DNA of 64,000 bases. Origin: Lingula anatina. Taxonomy: Eukaryota; Brachiopoda; Lingulata; Lingulida; Lingulidae. This document shows positions 1 to 12,000 of the stretch, one piece after another. Within the stretch, counting starts at the first letter, position 1, and every line of letters begins with the position of its first letter. The translations under genes were made by a program, and so were the position numbers. The stretch covers positions 493,062-557,061 of the forward strand of contig NW_019775858.1 in assembly GCF_001039355.2 (NCBI RefSeq), read 5' to 3'. Below the pieces are notes generated by a model. The model was given only the letters and a program-made list of their open reading frames with translations, did no database searches and was not told where the DNA came from.

Positions 1-1684
1 TTTTATTTCCCCCACAATGGTCATAATAATATATGAGAGATGCAGTCAAAATATAAAAACATGCAGTTTCTTTCCTTTTGTATGGAATGTTGTTAGTTCA
101 TGTGGTTGGAAAGTCACCCTGGTTGATTGCTTTTTTATCATGCTATATTCTTAGAGCACAGTAGAGCATAAAAGGCTAAATTATTCTTGATTCCCTAATC
201 ATATTAGCCAAGTTTGACAGCAAAGATTCAAGGTTGAAATCAACTCATTATTCACTTCAATTCTAGTACTTTGAACTATTTGTGTTTTAGACTCATTCAA
301 AGACTAAGAAGTGCATGAGTGTAGTTTTTGTTGTTTAAACACCCTAAACAACATCTGTGATGCCTTCATCTCAAAATACCCTTTCTCCTCTTCACTGCAT
401 CACGCCTTACCTGCATGCTGCAATAGTGTTTTATTATGTCATACTATGGGCCCACCAGAATTTATTACGCAGTGTGAATAGGTTAATTGTGTTTCTGAAT
501 GAAAAGTGTTTTCTGTAAAGCAGTAGTTTTTGTATCTTTTTTCCTTCATCACTTTACGTCATGCAATGTTGTGAAGGTCATGGTTAATCTCCCAGATTGA
601 TATTGTATCAGTCAGAAGGTTTCTCAATTAATGATATTTTATCAAGCTCATTTGATAGAAAGAACATCTGCATGCTTACCAAGTCTATGACTCCTTTCTC
701 ACGCAGTCACCATCAGTCTATGTGGACGACCCAACTTTGTGAGGACTTTCGCTAAGAGCACTCGGACAGCTGAATTGCATGACTTGCTTCCTTTTGTTTC
801 CAACTTACTCTTATAATCACCAGCTTTTCTATGTCTTACTTAATGGAGGAGGATGTGTGTTAATCTGGTAAGCTGATTGCACTCAGCAAGAATCCCTGTA
901 GGGTTGGGTCGATCCATGTAGACCCATGGTGTTTATGGGAATTAACCTAAGTATTGCATTTTTTTTAATATAAGTTTTTTGCACCCTCCAGTAAGTTGGG
1001 TTGTAAAACTAAAAGTAGGCCCTCATAATTGCTATAAAATCACAGGTTTCTTCTTTTTCTTCTTCCTCTCTGTCTCCTCCTTAACCTCTGGTTATATATC
1101 GAGAGACCCATATAAAAGGTGACCAAAACATGGGCAGTTCCCTCATTTCCTCCAAATCCTACAAACTTTCGCTTGATTTTACATGATGTCGGTACACTCA
1201 GGGCTAACTCAAATACTAGTATGTAATTTCCATTCCTCCCACCCCTTCTACGCTAAAATTTATATATTCATTCATATTTCATTCTGAGTATACTATACAT
1301 TGACTAGAGGTGCTATATCACATATAATCTAAAGGGGGGGCAGGGATGGGCGGTTGATGGGTATATGTATCATGTCAGAGAAAAAATAGGAAGTGATACC
1401 TGAAATTACATCTCTCCAGTGATGATGCTGTAATCCACCCAGACAGCTGTTCCATGGTCATGTATGTGGTGGCTAGTACATGTGTAGAAAGTATGCACCA
1501 AGTTTAATTGACCATTTCAATGGAATACCAGATGTACATGATAGCTAGTTAACAGATGAGCTCAGTAAGGAATGGTCTAGAACCAAGTTGGCAGTGCATT
1601 TTGATGTTCCCTAGAATGCATCAGTCCAGTGTGTCCAGCTTGTCTTTGTAGTGTTATTCACTGTAAGAAGATTTCAATGGGACC
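1..1684. other. No gene recognised; upstream or intronic DNA
   Basis: AT-rich sequence with stops in all frames. No LDLa, EGF or YWTD coding motif is visible. A TATA-like string near 1032 is too far from any supported start to be called a promoter. This could be 5' flank or part of a first intron. Confidence 0.5.
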
Positions 1685-1802
1685 ATGCGGCTTACAAGAT
1701 TGTGCATGTACCCTCTGGTGATTTCATGGAGTTTGCTTTTGTTTGGGAATTGTTTTTCTAAAACAAAAGAAAAGTACCTGGGCAAGTTGCTTGGATATAA
1801 AG
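1685..1802 (+). CDS. LRP1: Candidate LRP1 first coding exon with signal peptide (weak)
   Basis: An ATG in fair context (ggaccATGC) opens a 39-codon reading frame with a basic start and a hydrophobic core (PLVISWSLLLFG), followed by a lysine-rich stretch, as in a secretory signal peptide. A possible donor, aaag|gtctgt, leaves phase 1, which fits the phase-1 acceptor at 4373. The donor is weak, and a 20-residue linker before the first CR is longer than in vertebrates. The true first exon may lie upstream of the window. Confidence 0.25.
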
Positions 1803-1836
1803 GTCTGTTGCTACTTCCTTTGATTGGTGTAACTTA

Positions 1837-2389
1837 TACCCCGTTCACACTACAGTTGCCAAAATGCGCATTTCTATAATTCGGATTTTTCGTAAGGAAT
1901 CCGATTTGGTATTGCGTTCACACTCGCTGAGCGAATCCGAATCCCACGTTGAAAATTTCAGGTTTAACTTCCTGTTTTGAACACTCGCGCATGCGCCGCA
2001 CAGGAAATCTTAAAATATCAACAAAATTTTGTGACGACAAATGCAACTCAAAAGACATTCCAGCATTCTTGAGAAGTATAAGGTGGCAAAATAAGTTTGT
2101 TACCTCATGTTGTAGTGAGTGGTGACCTCCAAATACGTTTGGTGCAATCGCTAAAGTAATAAACCAGCGTTCATAGATACCCGCACTTATCTGCACACAT
2201 GCGCAGTAAGTTCTGTACAGGTGTCGATTCCGGTAAGTTATCCGGATCGCGCTTAGAAATCCACCTCGCTTGCAGGATTTTGAAAATGCGCATTTTCAAA
2301 ATCCGCTTGCGTTCACACTACTGCATTTATTCGAATTGTGACCTAATTCGCAACTAATCCGGATAACTGAGCGTAGTGTGAACGGGGTA
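1837..2389. mobile_element. PIF/Harbinger-like MITE, 553 bp
   Basis: The ends are perfect 17-bp terminal inverted repeats (TACCCCGTTCACACTAC) and the element is flanked by the direct repeat TTA at 1834-1836 and 2390-2392. A 3-bp TWA target duplication is typical of PIF/Harbinger elements. Subterminal repeats carry aaaatgcgcattt and attcggat motifs on both sides. No transposase is present, so it is non-autonomous. It would lie in the first intron if the exon at 1685 is real. Confidence 0.85.
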
Positions 2390-4372
2390 TTAGATAAGCT
2401 ACACAGACTGTCAGGTTGATTAAAAAAGGTTTTTGGGTTATTATCATTATAACATGTTTAAGAGGATGATGTGATGGTCATGGTGGCTTATTCTGTTCAG
2501 CACTGTAAGTGCAAGGAAATGAGAATTTGTTTAATATTTTCTCTCTTTTGTACTGTTATCACTCAACACATGCCTTCTCCCACTTACAGTGTATTTTACC
2601 ACCTGAATAAATTATTCAACTGTCAGCAGTTTTGGATTTGCTATAAAACATGATGTAGAAGACATTTTTAATGGGGTTATAGTTTGTTTTTACATTTTTA
2701 GGATAATTTCAATTTGAAAAAATAATGTAAGATTTTGGTATGAGTGAATAACATTGTAACTGATATAGTCTGTACTAAGAAAAAGTTCAGCCAACTACCT
2801 TTGCCTGTTAAAAATAATGAATCAGCCGTAGGGGACGTTTTTCCTTGACAAATTACAAGCAGAAAGGAATTGTTCAGCACACTAAAAATATTTGCGTGCA
2901 TTCATTGAAAAGGTAGTATTGATGACATTTTTTTTCAGTAAGTACTGATAGGTCAATCATTTTGCTGAATAGACAATATGGTTGCCATTATTTCCTGAAT
3001 AGACAAAACAGACATCTCTGACTAAATTGAAGAGCTGTGACAGCACAACCACCTGTCAGAATGGCACTCAACCATTACATGACATTGCTGAGAGATTTTC
3101 CATTCTGTTGGCTTGGTCGTCATGTCTGCTGGGGAGTCTAGGTTCACTGTACCATGCTATGCATTTTGTTTTTATGAATTTAAGACCATTGCAAAAGAAG
3201 TAAAAGGCTTTTATGCCACATGTGACAGTAAAATCTTCATGTGAGATTTAAAATATTGATTTGAGATCAATTTTTTGATATCTTAATCTCGTACTTTTCT
3301 TGGATATCTGCTCTCCACGAAATTACTGCATTCTCCACAGATCTTGATACTGAATAATCCATTCAGTTACACCTTTTTTCATTTTGTTCTTTTTACATTG
3401 AAAAAGCAATTTTCAATAGTCATGATGTAATATATTATTTTCTGAAGATTGGAGATGGATTTGTTATACATTTCAGTTGCCTTTGTGTTTTTGAAATCTT
3501 AAGTAACTTATGAATTGTTGAATGGATTGTCATTCTTCCTGAAAAAAAAGTGATGAAATGTGGTGCATTTTGAAAGCAAGCCCCATTCAAAATAACCTTG
3601 ATAAAAGTGGTTTGATGAAATGTCCATGCAGGTACACAAATTTTCTGTTTTTAAAATCTGCCTGTAGAATGGATAAAAAAATCCAGTCCTTGTTTACAAC
3701 ACAGTGAATAATTGTTAGATTTAGCAGCAGCGGGGTATGTTAATCCAAGGTGTGCTGTGGTTGTATTGACACCTTCCTGATTACTGGTGCTTGGCAGTGT
3801 GTTTTGTAGCAAGGAACTGATGTATTTTAGAATGAGGACCATTGCGCTGTGGCAGAATGAACTGTGAAGTAGGTCTTAACAGAGTTGACAGGGTGTGAAA
3901 AAGCAAACTATTCTGGTATTGGTGAGAGGGTGTCTTATGGCACTCGGCATGCATCAGGGTCAAGAGATTTCATTCATTAATTTTTTAGAACTTGTTTGTG
4001 TATGCATGAGAGAAGGAAATTTTATTAAAAAGTAACATGGTTCCAAGTATTTCTTTATAATGCCTAAAATGATAAATAATTGTTTGATATATGACAACCT
4101 TTTGATTAAATTTTTCAGTTTTCTAATTAGTTAAAAAAAAGGAAAGAAATGGCAAACATGACTTTAAAAAAAAGATGAAACCCAGCATGAAGCCAGGGAA
4201 AACCCATTTGGAACACAGCATGGAGTCCTTTGTAATCTGTCATTAAAATGCCTTTGAATTGTATATTATGAGAAATCAAGTGTGTTTGTGATTTCTCAAA
4301 CTTCATCTCAAGGAGTATGCCCTTGGAATATTTTAAAGCTAAGTTATTTTCAGTTTCATATTTCTTTTGCAG

Positions 4373-4513
4373 CCTCCTCTGGGTCAGCAAGTTGTGCCCC
4401 CGACTCCTTTAACTGTGAGAAAAATTTTGGGGCAGGGCATCACTGTATCCCCCATGGATGGGTTTGTGATGGAGACTTTGACTGTCCAGATGGAAGAGAT
4501 GAGAGGAATTGCT
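4373..4513 (+). CDS. LRP1: LRP1 exon: LDLa (CR) repeat, cluster I no. 1
   Basis: Acceptor ttgcag, donor t|gtaagt, phase 1-1. It holds six cysteines of one LDLa repeat, ending [16 protein letters not shown]; the usual DGSDE is DGRDE here. Vertebrate LRP1 has only two cluster I repeats, so this is the extra one. Confidence 0.9.
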
Positions 4514-6674
4514 GTAAGTTATCACCTGATGCTTCTGTCCTGGATTTTTAAAGAAATAATTGGGTTTTTCTTTGTAATGGCAGTGACATGGGAATGAGTT
4601 CCTTATGCTGTCTCTTTTTACAATGTGTAAAGAGGGAAAGCACTATAGTCAAGACAGGCTTTTACAATGTCTTGTATGGGTCAGAATACCCAAAAATGCC
4701 AGCACAATCAAAAACACAATTCACAATTTAACTATTTATTTATAGTGGCTTACTTATTAACCAAATCAAAATACAATTAAGCAGACATAAACTTATCTTG
4801 AAGTGTCTGTTTGCTGAAAATTTTCCTTAAAAGTTTCTACACTTTTTTACAAGTGTGTCCTGTGACAGTCCAATCTCCAGCATTTTTGCACATGCATTTT
4901 TAATTTTATTTTAGTTTCAATTTCAAAGTAAGGTATAAGTCATTGCAAAACAAGTCGTACCTAGGTTGTCAAGACTACCATAGAATATTTATTTAATTAC
5001 AGATTGATGAGGAAGACATTAATATTGTTTTTTTTTTTCTTTTTTTTTTTCTTAACCAATACGTCTTTAAAGGAAAGACAATTATGGCTTTAAGTAAACC
5101 ATACAATGATGTATTCCTACAATGAAGGGTATTTCTGTTTTATTGTGGCCTTCTTACTTGTAATTTCCCCATACCCTCTGCCTTGCTCTGTTCCTGATTA
5201 ACCCTGGATTTCTTTTACAGCTATGCCACCTACTTGTCCTGCTAACAAATTTACATGTAAGGACAAGCTGTGTATTCCAAATGGTTGGAAGTGTGATGGT
5301 GAGAGAGACTGTGGAGATGGCTCAGATGAATCAATAGAAACATGTAAGTATATGTGAAGGGCTGCTTCTGTGTTCCTAAGGTCTGTTATTCCTAGAGCCT
5401 GCTTTTTTAAAGCTAAATGTCCACTATTGTGAGGTTTGACTATGTGGAAGACACAGCAAACTGTAAAAAGATAGGAAAATCTTGCAGAAGAGTCTGAAGA
5501 GTCTATGCTTACAGCTCCATATGTATCATGCAGCATTTTGCTATTTGTACCCATACCTATACACTGGTAGTTGCCAGTAGACTTCAGTTATAAAGACCTG
5601 TTGTCAAAGGCTGAAGCTGTCAAGAGATGTATTTGACTTTTTTTTAACTGAGATGGCATTTCTAGCCACCAAAATGAAATATTGACCCACAAAAAATATA
5701 TTAGAAAGCAGTTGATAGAGCCAAAGGTTACAAATGTTATTAGAGTGCAGTCACTACAATCTATTTGTCAGCTGATAATTTCTACAGGTCTTGACCACAA
5801 TGGACTGTGTGCTTCTGCAAATTGGATAGCTATCATCTCTCAACAGAATTAAACTTAATGGTCTGAATCTGAAAATGTTTTCTAAGAAAGTTGGAGCTTT
5901 CATATGTCTTTAAGTACTGTCTTGGGAGTTGTCCTTGATATTTGTAGCTGTTATCAGTTGCATATTTAGCATCCATGCAGGTCATGAAGGAATTGTTCTT
6001 TTACTATTTTCTAAGGTCATGAAGGAATTGTTCTTTTACTATTTTCTAAGGTCAACAGAGGCTTCACTGTACAAAGAGCTAGATAAAAAAAGAACAGGGA
6101 AAGTAATTTTGTCAGAGCATTTATTTCAACTCAATTGCCATACCAAGCAGTGACTACAATCCTTAAATCATGCATTAGACCTAAGGAATTATTTTTAGAA
6201 GCCCATGTGTTAAAGCAGTGCATTTTTGCCACTTGGAAGAACATGTTTTTTCTTTTGACCTGCATGTCCTCCTCGCATCTCACTAACCAGCCTGTCACAA
6301 AAGATTACAGTGACTAAATGACATGAAAGAGACAGACTTTAAAAAAACTGAAAAATGGACTTGAGAACATTTACAGATAATTTGTTTAAGGTGTAATTTG
6401 GCCCCTCTTTAATTAGGTACCCTGAACTAATTTAAATCAATTTCCAGTGGAAATTAGTTCCAGTCTGATTGGGGCTTATAACTTAAAATCCCCCCTCTCT
6501 GTCATTTGGTTGAAACTTTTTGGTTTTACCAAAAGCCATTTGGATTTATGAAATCCAAAAAGGTTAAAACAAGCAAATTATAATTTTAAAACCTGAAAAA
6601 CGTGAAACCTCCTGGTGAATAAGATGGGAATAACTTCAACTTATTGCAAATCTCCTTGAAAGACATAAGGTGTG

Positions 6675-6709
<35 letters not shown>

Positions 6710-8931
6710 TCACCTTATGTAATTTGGACACATATTTAACTGTCATCATAATTATGTTTTTACCAATTTATACTTTATCAATGCCTGCATTAGAGCTTAT
6801 CAATGCTAGTAATGCCATCAGCTGGAATCTGTCCTGGCAGGTAGAAAAACCTTACTGAGTGCACTCTGTCAAGTGGTAAAGGGTGGGACATGGTTTAAGT
6901 ATTAGATAACAAAACATTTGCAGTTTTCCAGACTTTTGGAATGTTATCATGTTTTACTTTCTATTAGTTTTGTTCCCTTCAAGGCAAGATCCATTTCTGC
7001 TATGTTTTGAGGGAATGAAATCATAATACTGCCCTGGGAGCAACAAGTGCTCTCACACAATAACAATGGAGATGTGATCTTGGCTTTTAAGCAACACTTT
7101 GAATGGCATATAAGAGAAAGAGTTGAATGTTTATACAGACAGCATGTAATTTGTGTAGTTTTGGTTTTGACATGATTTATGTTTGCCATTTCTCATTTAG
7201 GACCTTAGTAACAATGCCAATGGATACATTTTTTTTTTGCCTTGGAAAATTTAAACTGGAAAATATATCTTGATTGGAAATTGTTTAGTCATGAACGATT
7301 TTCATTAATTTAGTTTTTACTATATTTAAAAAAATCCTTGTATGTGTCTTTAGTGAACTTACCAGCTGATATGGTTTCTTAATGAAAATGTATCTAAAAG
7401 TATATCTACATTCCCTCTGTGTGAACAGTAGGTTAGGAAATTTATAAACAATTCGTGTTATTTGCAAGGCTGTGGGAACAAGGTTTTTTGGTTGCTCATT
7501 TCCTATTGCTTGTTTCAGGTCAAACCCACAAACGTGTGTCACCGGGTTATGCTGGCTCTGGTGAGTACTTTGTGTGACAGTAGCATTCTGTAGTATACCC
7601 TTATGAAACCTATTCCATCACTTACAGTTTTCAGTTTTTTTAAATAAATGCCTGTTTGGAAACTTCTTTTACAGACATTTTCTGAGAAAGAACTGCTAGG
7701 ATCTACTTAATACTGTAATGACAACTTTTTTTCTGAGAGAATATTTATTGACATTCGTGTTCTTAAGACCTGATAGCTTTCATTATAAAACAATAAAATG
7801 TGTAAAAGGAATATTTTTCTTAAGCATGAAATGAAAGGTAATACGAATATCATGTTTTTCTCTTCCTTGTTTTTTCTCCAGGCATCATAGAGCTTGCAGA
7901 GACATGTTTGCAGCATTTAAACTTATACCAATGTCCAGGCACAAGTAGATGTATAAATGCCACACAGCTGTGTGATGGCATTGCTGATTGTGAAGATGCA
8001 ATAGATGAGGGTCCACATTGTTGTAAGTCATAAATGCAGAGTCAACAAGTTATCTTTAATTGGTTGGAATTCTGGCTGAATACATTATTGTGAACAAAAA
8101 GTATCAATTTCATTTTGAATAAACTGTATATTTTGATTCATTTAATGTGGAAGAATTTTAATTATTTTCACTGCAGCATCTTGTAAGAGTAAATGAAGAG
8201 TAAATGGATAGATGGATGGTTTGGTGTAATAAAGATTAAATATCATGTATACAATGTACTCCAAACTCTTTTCAGCTTCCAGAAAATGCCTCTCAACCTG
8301 TAGGCAACCTAATATGCTGTGCAAAGAGGCTCACAAGGGCAGTCCGCAAGAGGAAGGGGTCTTCTGTTTTTGCAGGGAAGGGTACTACCTACAGAATGGA
8401 ACCTGCGTTGGTAAGTACAAAAATTAGAACCCAGTTTGCTGGTTATTAGTTAACTCAGGACTCGGTATGTTCATAATACTTGAGGTTAGGATATGATGTG
8501 GTCTGTTAATAAGAATAAAGCTTGGTGTATTGTCAAAATATCCATTCATGTTCATAACTTGTTCTAATTCCCAAGATATAAAGATAGAAAAGGGCTTCTT
8601 TCAAGTCTTTTCAAATAATACACTTTTAACTTATCTGTACAGGTCATCAAATGCTGAACAAATATTTCTAAAATACCATTTTCTCAATCTTGCATATTCT
8701 CAGATTTCTGAGAGAAAGGCACGTGTTATATTTTATATTTTCAGATTTGAATGAATGTCAGTTTGACTTTTACTGTGATCAGATCTGTAAGAACACAGAG
8801 GGTAACTATACGTGTGATTGTGCCAGAGGCTACAGGTTGGAAGGAAGGGGGACTTGCAGGGTTACCAATAGTAAGGACTCTTGAATTCTCTTATCGTATT
8901 GTATATACACACAAATATTTCCAGTAATAGG

Positions 8932-9015
<84 letters not shown>

Positions 9016-12000
9016 CACTTGTCCAGTGACCAGTTACAGATCAAATGACCTTAGTTATAAAATCTCTTTATTTATATCAAATGGGTGATTGGTAACCCAC
9101 GCAAGCATATCTTGACATGACAGATTTTACATTATCTCCAGGGGAGCGTGAACCCACCCTTTTGTTCAGTACACATTATGGGATAGAACAGACCTGGACA
9201 AATGGCTCTCAAAGGATGCTGAGGAATGTCCCCTACCTAATCAATGCATCTAAAGTTGTATCTCTGGATCTGGACCTGAGGAACCAGACTGTTTGTTGGG
9301 TAAGGCATTGGCTGGGATACAAATATGAGAAATTGGCTCATTGGACTCAAATTTGCTCAAAAAGATATGTCGATATGCATATAGTTCAGCTGATTCATAA
9401 CTAGCAGTGTATTAGCAGTCACACTAAATTATGTTAAGATTGGGAGGGGGCAGGGTTATTTCCCCCTTGCTTCCTTTTTATGTTGATTTTTTTAAACATT
9501 TATTGTTTTTTATTATTTGTTTTTTTTTCTGTCATTATTTCGTAATCTCCTTTTCAGGTCAGGGCTGATGTGTTGAGTAATTTATTTAATCTCAGGTGTG
9601 CCAAATTAAACCAAGATCCCTCTGTCACATGGGATATACCCATGCAGTATTCCTTGAGTAGTAAGTTCATTTCCTGATTGTTTTAGTATTTTTATTATTA
9701 TGTTCATGATCCTTTGTGCTGTGTTCTGTAAACAAACTTTAATCCTTGTATCCTGAATTAAAACATTTTGATCTCTAGATTTATTAATTTAATTTATTTA
9801 TTATTAGTTCATGTGGTTTTTATTTCTCATTTCCATTTTGATACCTCTGAGCTACATTATTCTTCTTTAACCTGACATTTTTTAGTCCTTCATTTTTTAC
9901 CTAAGACAATTGAGTTGTTGAAATGCCTTAATTAACTAAAACATTATTAATTGCTTTCGGACTATTTTGCATTGAGTTTTGAAATGATGTTATTCTTCAC
10001 CTAAATAATTAATCTTTCATTCTGTTTATACACATCTATTTTTTAAGATGTGAAACAAGTAGCCAAGGACTCAATCTCTGGCAATTGGTACTTTAGTGAT
10101 GACAAACGTGCAATGGTGTTTGTATGCAATGCTACTGGAGAGGCATGTCGAACTATCATCAACACTGAAGTGAAGCGACCCAAGGCACTTGCAATAGACC
10201 CCGCCAAAGGGTAAATATAATTATGTATACTTAAGTGATGAAAATGTTATATTTTGAACAAATTCCTCTTCTTGAGAGATTCCATTCCTGCGTGTTATGT
10301 AAGATACTCAAAAATAGTGTTTTTTTTTTTTTTTCAAACTTGGTGACTTCCTACTCACTCTGCTTTTACAGTGCATTCTGCCATTACATTTAGTGTTACA
10401 TTTAGTTTAAACAAGGCAACATCCAAATAGAGATGAAGACTAAGGGTTGGTTTTCCAACATTAAATGGGTCATTTTCTGTTTGCAGTCCTCATTTATCTA
10501 TTTTACCATCAATTTTTATCTTGAAGGTATATTTTTCTTGGAGAATGGGGAGAGAGGCCATCCATTATAAGATATGACATGACAGGGGAGAATAGTAAAA
10601 TAATTGTTGACAAGAAAATAGTCCGTCCACAAGCCATTGCCATTGACCACAACCGCCAACATGTCTTCTGGTGTGACTCCTACCTGAATGTCATAGAAAG
10701 AATTGACTATTCTGGAACTCCTGCCTCTAGGAGGCTTATTATTTATGGGAACAATGTAAGGAAAATGCATTAATGAATCTAAATTCAGGTTGTATCTAAA
10801 AACTTTTGTGAAAAGGAGAGTTAAATTAACAACAGTTCAAAATGAGGTCTAGAGAGCTTTATAGATATTTCTTAATGAAAAATTTCTTAGTGCACCTGCT
10901 ATAGCTACTTGGCTAAGCTCCAAGAACATTTTAATTCTTTTGATATGAAAAGTTTGAAAAATTATAATTTATGCTATAGAGAATTTATCTAAATTTATGA
11001 TAACTTAAGACAATTTAAAATGTTTATTATTTTTACAGGTTGAACATATATTTGGTTTAACAGTATTTGAAAATACAATCTACACTACAAGTCATCACAA
11101 CAGGAGCGTCCTGGCATTTAACAGAGTGATAAAACTATGGGATACAGACAATAAACCCAAGACAGTTGTGGGTAATCTTACCAAACCAGGCGTCATCCGT
11201 GTGTATCATGAACTCAGCCAACCTGAAGGTACTAACAATTTCCTTTTTATGTACAGACACAGATGTGTCTGTACATATTGCCATCACCTGCGTCTGTCGT
11301 CGCCGTCGCCGATGCCGATGCCGTCGCCGTGCACTTTCCTTGTAAACACGATAAGTGGAAGGCAGTTTTACTTTTTGGCTTTATATTTACAGAGNTTTTT
11401 GTTTTAAATTTCAATGTATACAAAAAATTGAGCATTCAAATCTGATAGGAATTTATAGTTAACAGTGTCATCAGAAGTTAAATTTGAAATTTTTAAGAAA
11501 TAGTGTCATCAGAAGTTCTATTTTCAATCTTTTAGATCATGTGGTCATTGTAGTGATATTCGTCCATAAATTTTCAGACCCTGGCCATGACTGCTCATCC
11601 TCTAATGGTGGTTGCCAACACTTGTGTATTGTCAAGGGAACAGGGAAGAAACAATGCATGTGTAAAGAAGGATATCAGTTGCAGCCAGATGGAATGAGAT
11701 GCATATGTATGTATTTTACCCTAGTGTATTATCGGAACTTTTTATAAGATGATGTTTAGCAGTTATTTTCTTATTGTTTTGATCTTTACTTGAAAAAAAA
11801 ATTGGTGCACAAGCCATAAACCTAACTGAGGTCTTGTTCTAGGGATGTGACTGACTATTATAACCTTTTCTTCAGGTTCCATTGGAGAAAGATGCCTGTA
11901 TTCAATGTATTAACAACAAGAATTTCATTTGTATTTCGGTAGTTTAAAAAGTTACAGTTTTGCCTTTAACAACATTTTCAATATATTTTTTACAGTGAAT

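Noticed and set aside
1032-1039. TATA-like string upstream of the candidate first exon
   Set aside because: About 650 bases before the ATG with no supporting element; such strings are common in AT-rich DNA.
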